Shown: piece by piece, positions 11,723 to 24,637 of the stretch
Layout: every line of letters starts with the position of its first letter
How positions within the stretch are numbered: position 1 is the stretch's first letter
Assembly: GCA_018857735.1 (NCBI GenBank)
Contig: JABMCL010000754.1
Coordinates: 686,001 to 750,000, forward strand
Reading direction: 5' to 3'
Source of the DNA: Alviniconcha marisindica
Taxonomy: Eukaryota; Mollusca; Gastropoda; Provannidae
DNA length: 64,000 nt
The notes under the pieces: generated by a model
What the model was told of the DNA's origin: nothing
Databases searched by the model: none
The model's input: the letters and a program-made list of their open reading frames with translations, nothing else
Translations under genes and position numbers: made by a program

Positions 11723-12564
11723 CTAAAGAACAAAATTAATGCATGAGCATGCAGTCTGTTATTTCTTTGGCGCAAAATATATCTTTGTGACAACTGTTTT
11801 TATACATCAACCCAAACCTGATTACTCTCTACTCATAAACATTCAGTCATCATTACCACATGGATCTTATTACAAGTTTGATTAGTTTAATAAACAATTC
11901 TCTGACCTACTGTTTAAAGGGCACCACAATGAGGAAACATCACCCTGGCCCTGTCAATAGAAATGAACTAGTAAACAGATGCACTGCAGTTTTCCAGTAG
12001 ATTTCTGGTTCTGTTTGATAAAAGATGAAGCTTCAACGTCGCAAAAACATGACTGTGAGTGCTGCCATTTTGAACCCAGCAGTCTGCATCAATGAGGACA
12101 TGGACAAAGCCAGCATGTGTGGCAAAAGTATCAAATACATCCCAAGCCCGACTTTTCATGCTCTTCACTGGGGGGACCCAGGTAGAGAGTGGGTAAACCA
12201 AGAGTCAACCATTATATACCGCTGTGCCCCAAGGAGCTCCAATTCAAACCCAAAAAGTACTTCTGTACATAATTTTTGTTGTTGTTTTGTTTGTTTTTGT
12301 TCTGGCCAGGCACATCATTGTGGGGCTTTTATTCATACAGCATGCATCCCTCCATTAATAATACATTTGCTCACTGATTCAACCTCTTTGTATGGCTATA
12401 TCCCCTTCATGTCCACTCTGTACATAAATAGTGACAGAACCACCAAATGGAAATAGTTGTGGTCTTTCTACTTTATCAGGCCAACCTGCATCTTCATTTC
12501 GATTTCTCTTTTGTCCTCAGGTGACCGAGTGCAGGTGACAGGATGTTAAAATCCAATTACTAAC

Positions 12565-12781
12565 ACACTATCAGTCCAGAGTTCAGGAGCTGTGTGAAAG
12601 TCGAGGTGGCCGTCCAGGGCTTTCCGTCCTAATTAAAATAAGCCTTATGGTTTCTGTGCACGTAAAGCAACATTGAACCATGCTCACACATTGGTTTCAG
12701 CTTGTCCCTAATATGTCAACCAACATCCAAGGACATTAAGCATCACCTGAAGAAGAAGAAACACTATCAGTTTCCCTTTAA
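12565..12781 (+). mobile_element. SINE family C, complete, with 11-bp target duplication
   Basis: The insert 12576-12770 is flanked by perfect direct repeats ACACTATCAGT at 12565-12575 and 12771-12781. It begins CCAGAGTTCAGGAGCTGTG, contains CCTTATGGTTTCTGTG, CTTGTCCCTAATATGTCAAC and ACATTAAGCATCAC, and ends in a short GAA repeat. The 3' repeat tail and target duplication show LINE-type retrotransposition. It lies in an intron of the minus gene. Other copies lie at 52985-53150 (plus) and 62650-62824 (minus). Confidence 0.9.
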
Positions 12782-12863
12782 AATGTCAACAGTTTTCACA
12801 AAAGGAATTTTTTTTTTCAACTTCAGATTGACATTAAAATAATGGTAAGAAGAAAGGACTCAC

Positions 12864-13050
12864 TGCAGTGCATCAGCGATGTCACAGAAGTAATACAGCA
12901 TGCAGTTGTTTGGCAGCGGAACAGGGGTTGCAACATTCCACAAATGCACGTGCCTTTCTGTCACCTCAAATTCCTCTGCTACCTTTTTTTGCACGTCAGA
13001 CATTTTGGGCTCAAAATGTCTGGCATCAAATGGGATCACCAGCACACACT
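12864..13050 (-). CDS. ePHD gene 1, 187-nt internal exon
   Basis: Acceptor TTTTTTCAG, donor GTGAGT. It encodes ECVLVIPFDARHFEPKMSD and onward to CDIADALQ. The plus-gene exon 43549-43735 is also 187 nt with the same phase and starts DCVLLIPSDVEEFEHLGSL; both share VHLW/MHLW and a hydrophobic Phe/Tyr-rich segment. This is the N-terminal edge of the conserved C-terminal domain shared by the two genes. I do not recognise a named family. Confidence 0.85.
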
Positions 13051-13093
13051 CTGAAAAAACATATTAGCAATACAATGAAACATTCTGCAGAAT

Positions 13094-13180
13094 GAAGCTA
13101 GCCACTCACGTAGAATCACATGCAAGCACTGTGAATCTGCTCGATAGCAGAGGCTATTGCTATATAAAAGCTATCAACAA
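13094..13180 (+). mobile_element. SINE family A, 3' fragment
   Basis: Matches the 3' end of family A: CACTCACGTAGAATCACATG, GTGAATCTGCTCG and CTATATAAAAG. The head and body are missing. It sits in the intron upstream (minus sense) of exon 12864-13050. Confidence 0.7.
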
Positions 13181-14044
13181 GAAAACAACAACAAACAAGA
13201 CCACCAACAACAAGAACTCCAAGCTATTTAACAATCAAAGCTTCCTCCTGTCCCCCAAAGTCTAGACACGTGACAACTGTTTGAGGCATATAACAGAAAA
13301 GCAGGCATCCTTCTACTTAAAATACAGAAATTAGCAGCAAAATAAATGTATTATAATAATTATTAGAGGTTCTTCCATTGTCAATCACACAAATTATACT
13401 AAGGTTCAGCTGAGGTCTAATATACACTCTTCAAAAAAACTCAACTAGACCTTGATTGGTCATTTACTTGGAACATTTTATATGTGTGTGAGATTATTAT
13501 TAATTTTTTTTTTGGGGGGGGGTAATTTTATTTTGTACATCAGAGGGAGGGAGGCGGTGGAGACTGTGTATATTATACCTGTACGAGTGCATGCTTGTAT
13601 GTGTGATAGTTATTTGAAGTGTGCTTGCATTTGTATTCACTATTAGTGTGTGTGAGATATAGATCAGGTGAAAAGAACTGTACGTGGATACATACATGTA
13701 TATATATTATATTTATACACACATTTGTTTTTGCATCTGCAAAAAAGAAGAAGAAAAAAGTGGATATATAATAATTACATTCGAATATGATTTTTAAAAT
13801 ATTCTTTCTTAAGTCTGTTGTTGTTTTGTGTTATTTATTGCTTGTGTTTTTATATTGATAATCATACGATCAATCTAATATTATATATCTCACTTACATG
13901 AGAAAGACTTTACATGAAAAGGAAGATTCCTGCACCCCACCTTGGAAGCAAAGTGTGCTTGTTGTAAGTTACTCACAGAGACACTTGGCATAAAGTGCAT
14001 TGATCCAAACTTAACCTAGGCAAGGAAACACACTGACCTGCGAA

Positions 14045-14470
14045 TTACTTAAGGTGCAACAAATCATACACATCAAGTTTCACCAACAGAGCTCTGAAAT
14101 TCTTGCCATTACCTTCAAAGTTGTCAACAGTCTCCAGGCTACCATCATGGTCTTGCTCCCATGCTGCAGGGCATTCCTCGTTGCCATTTTCAGGCAAAAT
14201 TTCCAAGTCTGTGCTTAAGGTATGACCATTTTCTTGTTCATCTGTGGCAAAAGTGATGTCATCCATTAACTGTGTGGATTTAGATGTGTCATTAAGAAGA
14301 CTTTCAACACAAAGAACAGGATATGGCATATGTGTTTTTTCTTGTTCATCTGTGGCAAAAGTGATGTCATCCATTAACTGTGTGGATTTAGATGTGTCAT
14401 TAAGAAGACTTTCAACACAAAGAACAGGATATGGCATATGTGTTTTTTCCCCACTTCCCACTAGGCTCAC
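14045..14470 (-). other. Intronic open frame with a 108-bp tandem duplication
   Basis: Two head-to-tail 108-bp units (14231-14338 and 14339-14446) are essentially identical and, read on the minus strand, encode the same 36-residue stretch twice (from MPYPVLCVESLLNDT to ATDEQEKTH). The frame stays open over 144 codons, ending in DVYDLLHLK and a stop at 14045. It directly follows donor GTGAGC of the large exon but is in a different frame from it, so it cannot simply be read-through. It may be an alternative exon, a decayed exon or chance. No clear acceptor in the right phase was found. Confidence 0.35.
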
Positions 14471-17110
14471 CTTCTTCATTCAAAGTGTCAGCTTGTGTTT
14501 TCTTCTCTGCTTTTTTCTTTTTGGAGTCAGAGGTATTTCTTTTTTCATCCCTATGGAAGCCATCACCAGTATTGTCAAGCTTCCTCTTCTTTGCTTTTGC
14601 AGATTTTGGAGTGTTTTCTTCTTTGGAACTGTCTGAGCTAGTGTCAACTGAATCAGGCACAGCCTCTTTGGACTTGTTTACTTTTGTCTTTCGGGAAGCT
14701 GAGGTGTCCCTTTCAGTGTTGCTGTCAGATGAAGAGCACCTTCTTTTCTTGCTTTTCAGTTTTGGGGACTGACAGCTCAGCTTCTCCCCATTGCATTTCA
14801 TGGTAAGTGTGGCCTGTGCTGGTGGGAGTGAAGTTTTATCCTTTGACTGGCTGAGCTTCTCTTCAGCAGTCCCCTGCCATACATCATCAGGACTGCTCCT
14901 GGTCTTCGCAGATGAGGTTAGTTTGGAGTCTGGTGACGCCTGTTTTTTGGTGGATGTAGCCTGTGTGTGGGGAAATGCACTTTTATCTTTCAGCGTGTAT
15001 GATTGGCTGAGCTCAGTCGTTTCTTCTTCCTCCTCCACCTCATCATGAAAACTGGTCTGATCCTTTGTCATGTTTGTGGTAGGCGAGGCCAGCTCTGAGG
15101 GTGGTGGTGCTTCATGTGAAGGGCCTGGCTTTTCCTTACTATGCCTCTCCTCTTCCTCACCTGAACTCATCTCATTGTTGGTACCTTTTCTGGTGGATGA
15201 GGACCGCTTTGAGGATGGTGATACTTCATGTGAAGGGCCTGGCTTTTCTCTACTATGCCTCTCATCTTCCGCATCAGAGCTCATCTGATCCTTGGTCCTT
15301 TTCCTGGTGGGTGAGGACCGCTTTGAGGATGGTGATACTTCATGTGAAGGGCCTGGCTTTTCTCTACTATGCCTCTCATCTTCCGCATCAGAGCTCATCT
15401 GATCCTTGGTCCTTTTCCTGGTGGGTGAGGACCGCTTTGAGGGTAATGATGATTCATGTAACGAGCCTGCCTTTACATTATGCCGTCCTTTCTCTGCTTC
15501 TTCTTCTTCAGAACTCGTATCATCATTGGCACTTGTCCTGGTGGGTGAGGCCAGCTTGGAGAGTGGTGGTGCTTCACGTGATGGGCTTGGCTTTCCATTA
15601 CTATGCCTCTCCTCTTCCTCATCAGAACTCATCTCATCGTTGGTACTTTTCCTAGTGGCTGAGGCCAGCTTGGAGGCTGGCGATGCTTCGTGGGGTGGGC
15701 CTGGCTTTCCATTAATCTGTCCTTTCCTTGTCTCCTTTTCACCACCAGTACTGGTCTGATCCTTGGTACTTTTCCTGGTGGGTGAGGCCAGCTTGGAGGC
15801 TGGCGACGCTTCGTGGGATGGGCCTGGCTTTCTTTGACCCTGCCCATTCCCTCCACCATGTGAACTGATCTCAACCCTGGTACCTGTCTCAGCGGGTGAG
15901 GTCACTGTTGAGGGTGGTGATGTTTTGTTTGACTGGTCTGGTTTTCGTTTGCTCTGCCCCAGGTCTTTTTTCCCATCATTAGAGCTAGTTCTTGCATTTG
16001 TTTCTTTAGGCAGCTCCGCTCTGTAAAAGTCATCAATGACACTTTGCCTTTCAAGTGAGGTGGTTCTTTCCTTCTCTTTCTTTTGTGAACTATTCCCTAC
16101 AGGCTTGCTACGAGACCCAGAGGCTGCAATACAGACTGGTGACTCAAAGTCTTCATCATCACTTGAAAATGTCAGTTTGGCCTGATTTGGTGTCAACTTT
16201 GTCAGACTTGGAAGTGGGCGTGTGCTGTCATTGGAGTCAGTGTGCTCCTGTTCTTCTGCCATCACATTCATTGCACTCTTCTTTTTCTTTTGCAAACACT
16301 TTGTCTCTGGCGATTTCTTACAAGGCCTAGGCGGTGTGAAAAGGCGAGGTAACTCAACGTCTTCATCATCACTTGAAAATGTCAACTTAGGATAGAGTTT
16401 CTTCTTTGTCAGACTTGAAAGTGGACGTGTGCTGTTACTGGAGTCAGTGTGCTCCATTTCTTCTGCTATCACAGCCATTGCACTCTTCTCTTTCTTTTGT
16501 AAATAAGTCCTCTCCAGTGATTTCTTTTCTACTGTATGTTTGCTACGGGTTCGTGAGGGTGTACAATGGACAGGTGACTCAGATCCTTCATCACTTGAAG
16601 ATGCCATATGGGATACCCCAGGATTAACTTTAGACCTCTTTGCTGGGTCTGAAATTGGGAGTGTGTTGTCACTGGAAACCATGTTCACATTTTCTTGTGC
16701 CACCATTTTTCTGTTTTTCCGATTCTTTTTTTCCTTTTTCCTGGCAATTTTATCATCATTTTCTTGCTTGGCTTTTGATGATTTACGCTTCCCAGTCAAA
16801 AAAATTGAAGATCGACCTTGGTCAAACAAACTGGTGATAAAGTCTGGCAAACCATCGAGGTCGCTGCTTGATTCGCTGGCCAGTGTGATTAAATCAGATA
16901 GTTCGTCATCTGTATTCCTGTCAGTAGTTTCATCATCACCATCATTACCAGTATCTGCTCCATCAGCATCATCTTGATTTTTGTCTTCCTTCTTTACACT
17001 GTTTCTGTCTTCATAATGTTGACTGTCATCAGCCTTTTCATTTGCAGCTTCCTCCCCATTGTCATCATTATTTTCTTCATCAGTCTCATCACAGGAGAAG
17101 TCTTGTTTGC
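14471..17110 (-). CDS. ePHD gene 1, giant serine-rich exon
   Basis: A single 2,640-nt exon, acceptor GTCCACCAG (17111-17112) and donor GAAG|GTGAGC, encodes about 880 residues without interruption. It begins GKQDFSCDETDEENNDD and is highly charged and Ser/Thr/Lys-rich, hence probably disordered. Three imperfect units of about 80 residues carry LTFSSDDED-type acidic patches that look like casein kinase 2 sites. They are followed by about nine tandem units of 37-41 residues (KPGPSHE, SPSSKR, SPTRK, acidic SSDEEE, RHS). Basic KKRK-like clusters suggest nuclear import. The corresponding plus-gene exons (39864-40136 and 41870-43120) are shorter and share composition rather than alignment. How this exon connects to the ePHD exons upstream is unresolved: it needs one base from the preceding exon. 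Confidence 0.8.
15030..15960 (-). repeat. In-frame repeat array within the giant exon (37-41 residue unit)
   Basis: About nine consecutive units of 111-123 bp. On the minus strand each encodes KPGPSHE, then Ser-Pro motifs, SPTRK or a variant, then an acidic SSDEEE-like block. Two units around 15190-15420 are almost identical at DNA level. The array keeps frame, implying growth by unequal exchange under coding constraint. Confidence 0.85.
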
Positions 17111-18300
17111 CTGGTGGACAAATCACAATTAATTGTTGGCAATGTTTGATGAAAGCAGCAAATAAGGATCGCAATAATCAAACTTATAACCCCCTCACAA
17201 AGAAACAGCAACAACAATAACAAAAGAACAACAACAAAACAGGAAGGGAAAAAAAAGAAGGGAGTAAATACATTGGCTGAAAAGACAGACCTTGTTGGTA
17301 TGAAGAATGAATCTGAATGCACAGATTGAAGCCTAAGACAGAATTCGATGTGCTAAATCAGAGATCTATGACTCTTGGTAGCAGAAGAAAGTTGGGGGAA
17401 AGATCTGGACTTGGGGAAATGATACAGACCTTCTTCCAGATATTATCAAGGCCCCAACAAGAATCTCTTACTCAACAAATCATCCTCTTCTTCTTTTGTA
17501 TAGCATCCAACTGAACAGTTTGAAGACTGACACTTTTAGTGCTTGCTTGGTTGTTTTGAGTTTTCCATAAGCCACCAGACCCTGACATAGACTACAGGAG
17601 CTTTAGTGAGTGTACATGATCTTTTTGCATGCTTACACATAGGAGGACCTTGGTTTATATTATATATAGTCTCATGTGCAGGACATTTCTACAGTGCACA
17701 GAATTTGACTCCAGAGAAATCTCAGGAAGGGTGCAAATGGTCAACCATCTATGCAGTGACCACAATCAAGCATGCTCAACTTGACTTTTGTGATGTTTAT
17801 TACTGAGTTTTTATTTTATTTTATCAAATGAGGACTCCATATAATAATAATAATCATAATGTACATTTATTATGTGCACATCAGCGTCCTGCTACAGATT
17901 CATCTCCTCACCCTAACAAGGTCTGTCTTCTTATCCCCTCAAACATGATTCAGCATATATATATATATATTTGTAGGGGAGCGGGGTGGGGAGTGAGGGA
18001 AGCAGGTTGGAAGCATGAATGAAGAGTCACAAGTCAGAGGTTGCTATAACATAACTTTTATTTGCACCATCCAGGAAAACAGTGTTGGCCCTCCCCTGAA
18101 TCAGATGCATAGGCAGCAGCTCAAACTAACTGAGGACCTGCTACTGCAGGGACACTGGGGGAAAGAGGACGCGGCGGGCCCAGCGCACAAGTTTTAACAC
18201 TTTAGATAATTGGGGCCATAAAACTCCCACCCAACCAAAAACGAAAAGAACAAGAAAGAAAGGTTAAAGGGTCATAGCCCGAAACACATACAATACACTC
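17111..18300. other. Intronic DNA, no gene seen
   Basis: Part of a long intron of the minus gene. It contains short A-rich tracts and weak open frames without homology to anything else in the window. A short AT repeat lies at about 17954-17970. Confidence 0.4.
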
Positions 18301-18302
18301 GG

Positions 18303-18561
<259 letters not shown>

Positions 18562-18585
18562 GTGTTAGGAATCATGCAGTAGTAC

Positions 18586-21470
18586 AACACAATACAATAC
18601 AACTTTATTGTCTCTATGTAGAGAAATTTGCTTTCTGGCTCGTCATTTACATAAAAACATTCAATACAGTTAACAATAAAACATCAACTCAATAAAACAC
18701 GGAGCTAAAAACCGCTCAAATACAAGGAAATACTTAACAATAACAATGTACACACCCACCCACCCACACTATTCTTCTGGCTCACCAATAACTTAAAACA
18801 TTCAATAAATTACAATAAAACTAAATTCCTTAAACAACAAAACACTAAAATCAAAACACTCAATCGACCACAACATATAAATTATAGGCAGCATTTATGA
18901 AGTAACATATTAAATCCAGGCACACACACACACACATTATTCTTCTGGCTCACCAATAACTGAAAACATTCAATAAATTTTATAATAAAACAATCATTCC
19001 TTAAGTAAACATCAAACACTAAAATCGACTGCAACATATAATATATGGACAGCTTTTATGAGGCAACATTAAATCCAGGCAATATTATATATGTATTATT
19101 TAAATTTTACACACACACACAAGGAAAACAAACAAAACAAAAACAAACAAACAAATGATCGCACACATGCACACACATGCATGTCCCCCCCCCCCCCCCC
19201 CCCCCCCCCTCTCCCCTCCACACACACACACACACAGATAGCACACACTCATATGCGTGCACACAAGTAAATTGTCATGGGCAATACTGCACACAATTAT
19301 TATTAGTCAACTCAGAATTAAGATGGTATGCTAATATATCACCTGAAATATACTGGGTTATTTTGGCAGTGAATTAAAAGAAGTAACTTAAACATCCATC
19401 AGATCAACACTATCACAGGGTGAGTAAAGCTGAGCCTTGAAACCCACAGGGCCAACATATTAAGTAGCCTGAGAATTTAAAACAGAAACAGCACTTGGGA
19501 TAAAAGATTTTTTGTACACATTCTTCCTGGCAATCGGCACTTTGTATCGTCGGCCCGACCGGAGTTTCTGAAACTGAGAAAAGAGGGGGTGCTTTGCGTC
19601 ATCTAAGATCCGTGCAGTTTTCCGTTCAACTGCTGTAAGGTAGAGATCATTTAGGGAGTCTTGTTTTGCACCAATTATCTTTCCTGCCATCCCAACAATA
19701 CGTGCCAGTTTTGCCTTCCCCTTCACACCCAGGTTCCCATACCAGACAACAATGTTAAAAGTTAAAACGCTCTCCACTAGACTTTTGTACACAATTTGTA
19801 ACAGCTCATGACTAACATCAAAAGACCTCAGCTTTCGCAAGAGGTACAGACGTTGCTGCGGTTTTTTATAGATAAGATCTGAGTTGTCACTGAAACTTAG
19901 CTTATTATCTATCAAAGTACCTGAATACTTAAAATTTGACACCACCTCAACTGGTTCATTGTTTACCTTGACAGGAACAAATACATTTTTTGTTTTCCTT
20001 GCATCTAGCACTAATTCCTTTGTCTTACAAACATTTATCTCCAAAAAGCTTTCTTCGCACCAGTCATTCAAGAGTGAAACATGTGAAAAATATGTTGCCA
20101 GGGAGTCATCGTTTAACAGCAATCCAACAAGTGCCATGTCATCAGCAAACTTAAAGAGGCAGGTTACAGCAGTTTGCAAGTTCATATGGTTAGTATAGAG
20201 AAAACAACATGGGTGAAAGGACACACCCTTGAGGTGCCCCAGAATTCAGTACGACCTCTTCAGACAGATATCCATTCACACAAATACGCTACGGTCGATC
20301 TCGGAGAAAATCCCTGATCCACAGTACAAGGTTTGAGTTGACATGCAAATCAATCAGTCTTTTTAGTAACACATATGGTTCAATTGTATTAAATGCACTA
20401 GAAAAATCAACAAATAAGATTCTAACATATGACTTAACTTTCTCTAAGTGTTGTGTAATCAAATTCAGGAGAGTAAGGGAAGCATCTTCAACACCTCTGG
20501 AAGCCTTATATGCAAACTGGAACGGATCCAACTGATCAACAACATCAAATTTCAAATGTTTAGACACAACCTTTTCAAAACATTTTGCTAAGATGGGGGT
20601 TAGAGCAACAGGGCGGTAGTCATTCAGTTGAAGGGGTGTCGCTTTCTTGGGCACAGGTATTATTGTGGAAGTTTTCCAAGCACGAGTGAGTCCAAGAAGA
20701 GTTGAAAAATTAAAGTAAAAATCTTGCCTAGCTGAGTCACACAGTTTTTCAAAGTCCTACCTTTCAGTCCATCTGGGCCAGAGGCTTTGTGCGAGTTCAG
20801 TCGGGAGAAGCTGGTGACTACATCAGCCTCAGAAAGGTCGAGCTGCTCTGGCACAATAGTCTCGTACAGTGAGGCACAGTCCTCACTGAAGTCCCTAACA
20901 CCACAGCGAGCGTAAAAAGTATTCAACTCATTGGCAGTATCAACCGAGTTAGCTGAATGAGGCAAGGAGTGCTTGGTCTGTTGCTTGCCCATCATCGCCC
21001 TGAGACAGCTCCATGCCTCTGTAGCATTACCAGTTCTAAATGTTTCTTCTACCTTGTTTTTATATTGGAGTCTGGCAGCTCTAGCATTTTTTCTGAACTC
21101 TTTCTCTTTTTCTTTATATTCCTCCTTTTTACCCTTCAAAAAAGCATGTTTCTTTTGATTCAGGTGTACCTTTAAGTCTTTGGTTACCCATGGTTTGTTG
21201 TTTGGATATACATGCACTGATTTAGTCTTCATTACTGTCTCTTTGCAAAATTTCACATACGATGTTACCGTGTCTACAAGCTCGTCAGGATCAGTACAGT
21301 TATCAGTAAATACATCCCAGTTCGTCGCTCCAAAACAGCCACGGAGTTCCTCTATCCTATCATGAGCCCATAACTGACAAGATTTTGTTTGAGTTCCTTC
21401 TGTCTTTACTTTCTGTCTGTACTTTGGCAACAAATGAACAACGTTGTGATCCGATTGTCCCAAAGTAGTG
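18586..21470 (-). mobile_element. CR1/Rex-like LINE, 5'-truncated and frame-broken
   Basis: On the minus strand, pieces of a non-LTR retrotransposon ORF2 run from about 21463 down to 19460. First comes the end of the endonuclease (GQSDHNVVHLLPKYRQ), then reverse transcriptase blocks [53 protein letters not shown] and LFKFADDMALVG, and then the C-terminal SFIPSAVSVLN segment. The frame shifts near 20690 and 20215, and a TAG lies near 20290, so it is dead. The 3' UTR (18600-19460) contains a duplicated segment of about 170 bp (TTCTTCTGGCTCACC at about 18765 and 18940) and ends in a TTGTATTGTATTGTG-type tail. 5' truncation is typical of LINE insertion. The element lies in an intron of the minus gene. 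Confidence 0.9.
19184..19235. repeat. Poly-C followed by CA repeat
   Basis: A run of about 26 C, then CTCTCCCCTCC and a short CA repeat. It lies in the 3' UTR part of the LINE. Confidence 0.9.
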
Positions 21471-21565
21471 AGTTTTAAATGAAAAATGAAGCATCAATGA
21501 GCAAATAAGATTGTTTGGGTGTAAGAAATATATTTTAACTCTTTGCAAGTTTTTGGAATGACTAA

Positions 21566-22046
21566 GGGGAGCAGGGATAGCTCAGTGGTTAGAGCACCAG
21601 ACTCGTGATTGAAAGGTCATATCATGGGTTCGAGTCCCTGCAGGAGTGGCAGAATTTTCTTCTCCAGGGTCAACTTTCTGTGGTCTTATTTCAGTATTCA
21701 TTCCACCCCTGTGTTACTGCAGTAGCATGTAAAAGATCCCAGTCATTCTGCCAAAAGTGCCAGTAGCAGGTTACAGCTAAACATGCAAATATATATACCT
21801 TACGTATACATGTAGCTTTGTTTGAAGTGACATGGGGCATGGTTGTATGGTGTACACAGAAAGTGCCAAGACGGCAGCAGTTGACGTGGCACCAGCTATG
21901 TCAGTGCTGTAAGTACACCACTAGCACATCGGTGGATTTTTTTTTTAAAGCACTATAAAAAGCTAGTCACTCATGTAGAATCACATGCAAGCACAGTGAA
22001 TCTGCTTGAGAACGAAGAATATATAGCACTACATAAAAGCAATCAA
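21566..22046 (+). mobile_element. SINE family A, near full length
   Basis: Starts GGGGAGCAGGGATAGCTCAG with box A and box B (GGGTTCGAGTCCC), followed by the family A body and the 3' end with ACATAAAAGC. A short insertion (ATATATACC) is present in the middle. It lies just upstream, in LINE sense, of the truncated LINE end. Confidence 0.9.
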
Positions 22047-22109
22047 AACAACAACTAACCTTCTTCTGACTCCAGGTACTTGTTTTTGTGCTCTGCACTG
22101 CAAAATACA

Positions 22110-22193
<84 letters not shown>
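22110..22193. repeat. CA microsatellite
   Basis: About 40 CA units with a single break at 22153-22156. Confidence 0.95.
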
Positions 22194-22197
<4 letters not shown>

Positions 22198-22336
22198 TGA
22201 CAGACTCCTATGAAGTTCTGGATTTTTACAATAAAACCTCATCAACCCATATAAAGAACAGTGGCACTGACTGACTGAGGTACAAGTATTGTAATGATGA
22301 AAAAAGAAATTAATTTTGGGTGCCAATGGATTAGAC

Positions 22337-22375
22337 AGAATCTTTTTTGAAGCTGTCATCATGACCAACAAGAAT
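22337..22375 (-). CDS. Candidate small exon of ePHD gene 1
   Basis: On the minus strand an excellent acceptor (GTTCTTTCTCTCACAG) precedes ATTCTTGTTGGTCATGATG. The phase-0 reading ILVGHDDSFKKDS resembles AHEQAFRKGLKD of the plus-gene exon 39235-39287. The donor (GTCTAA) is poor, and the next exon in the chain needs a different phase. It may be a degenerate or alternative exon. Confidence 0.3.
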
Positions 22376-22616
22376 CTGTGAGAGAAAGAACAAAGTTGAT
22401 ATTTCCATACACAACATACTGCAGCATGCCATGGTTCTGCCATCGCAAATTTCTGACCGCCAACCCACGGGTCATTAGTACTATGGACTGCTGCAGGTCA
22501 TTTCAACCCTGATGCCAGCAGTGTGCAACAGATAGACAAGGCATTGCCAAGATTTAAACACAGTTGGGTTAACCGGTAATTTCTGGTACTTTACTGCTTA
22601 AGACCAGCATACAAGG

Positions 22617-22640
22617 TGGGGGGGGGGGGGGGGGGGGGGG
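22617..22640. repeat. Poly-G homopolymer
   Basis: A run of about 24 G on the plus strand in an intron of the minus gene. Confidence 0.95.
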
Positions 22641-24200
22641 ATCAGCAATCAGTTTGAGTTAGATGTACCGGCTCTTATTTTGATTGACTGGTTCTCCCCC
22701 AATTATTTTTTTTTAAATGCATAAAAACAGCACACACAGAGCGAGTGCATGTGTGTGTATGCATGTGTGTGTGTGCGCATGCATGCATACATGTGTGTGT
22801 GTGTGTTCTATATATAGGGAAGGGAACAGGGTAGAGCTCTAGTATGCACTCTGATGGAGAATCTGTATCTTCGTCTGACACGGTGATGGATACAAATAAG
22901 AGCCAACAGAATCATTGACATAATTGTTACTGAAATGCAAAAAATACAAAATCGCTACTCAACTGACCAAAATTGCACTGATCTGGTGATACATGACCAC
23001 TCAAAACTGCCGGCAGACCAGTAGAACTGTCTCTTCCTCTGGTCTGCAGGACCAGTAATTTTCATGACAAATGCTTCTCTCAGCCCATACCATAGAGATT
23101 AGAATGTCACTGTCTCTGTGGCCCACACCCCTGGGTACATTAGTGAGCAAAGGGCCCATTGTGATGAACACACTGGATGCACCATGATAATGCAGAGAAA
23201 AGGGTTTTACTTTCAGAAACAGTTCCCATCTCTCTCTGTGTGTCTGTCTCTCTCCTTCATTGCTTGTTCACTTGTTTTTGAGGACCAGAGGAAATCTTGG
23301 AGGACAAGTAAGGCTAGTAAGTAAAGTTTCAGGGAATTTCTAGCTCTGAACTGCATCCGTCTTTCATCTGTTTAATATTTTTCTGCCCAAATTTGACAGA
23401 GCGCTTTATCAGGTGTTACTCTCAAATGAATGCCAGAAATGCCAGTTTTCTGATTTTTAGCTCATAAGCCTGTCTCTCACATGGTATTGGGCAAAAGTGG
23501 CCAAACATTTGCGCCTTGACTTTCATGGCTAGCTTTTCACATGGCAAAAGTTCCTGAGTTCAGTCCTGACATGACCCTGATTGTGTGCTGTATAATATAT
23601 ATATATTGTCTTCTAGCCTGGCAGGAAATACCTGACTGACCATCTAGTCTGAGGATGAAAAGCATGTTGGAGCCATTACCTCTGGTTAGGGTTGTTAAAG
23701 ACTCCAGTCCTAGGCACATGGAAATTGAAAAAAAGTCAGGAAAGTTTTTTTTTCAGCTGCTTTGGCAGGATTAATAGGTAATCCCCATTGTATAACAAAA
23801 ATTAAATGCCACAATACCATGTTCACTGGTAAGACCGGGTAACTCTGCTCTGGGCACTGCTGCAGCCGTACCCAGGTATGGCAGCCTGAATTTCCCACAA
23901 AAGATTAACGGAGTGTTCATTTTTCTTTTAAAGCCACCAGGACTCTATGGCCAAGTGCTGTGAACTCCTGTCCATAAAATAAGTATCTGGCACCTCTGTC
24001 AGGCAAAGGTATATATGATTTCGTGAATACCGAGGGAGGGCACACTCATCTAGTACCTGCACTTGCAGTGGCACTGAAAACTGACGACTGGGTTTCACAA
24101 GGCCTTAGAGATATAAAACTTCATGGCGTGAGAGAAGGGACCAAAACCATTTTCTTTACAGGGGGCTGCCCTAAACTTTGGATTTAAAAGAACAGACAAT
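22641..24200. other. Intronic DNA without a recognised feature
   Basis: Apart from a TG-rich tract at about 22749-22805, this holds only short open frames with no similarity to either gene. Confidence 0.4.
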
Positions 24201-24202
24201 AC

Positions 24203-24205
<3 letters not shown>

Positions 24206-24266
<61 letters not shown>

Positions 24267-24280
24267 TATATATATACACA
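24206..24280. repeat. AT microsatellite
   Basis: About 36 AT units with one break, in an intron of the minus gene. Confidence 0.95.
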
Positions 24281-24637
24281 CATAGTAATCATTTGGCGGT
24301 ACCATTTCCACTAGTTAGCAATGTTCCTGTCCACAAGGTAAACCACAAGACCTATTACTGTTCTCAGCAAGCAAAATCCAGAAGATCCATGCAGTGTTTA
24401 GGGTGTTTTACCCAATCAACCTGGCATGCTTTTATTATTTTGCCAACAGTCTTGTGTTGCACTATGGAAGCCATTACTGTGTCACAACCACCTCTGAGAA
24501 AAATGCAATCACAGAGAGAGATGGTTTGCTTTGGTTATACTTGTTTAATGTCAAGTTGTCTCGAAAGAAGTGCTGTTGGGGATCGGGACCAAGATTCCAG
24601 GAGATGGGGCAAGATGGAGACTATACCTAACACTGCA

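Noticed and set aside
14244..17174. Plus-strand open frames opposite the giant exon (for example 15101-15655)
   Set aside because: They mirror the repeat structure of the minus-strand coding exon and have no splice signals or homology of their own.
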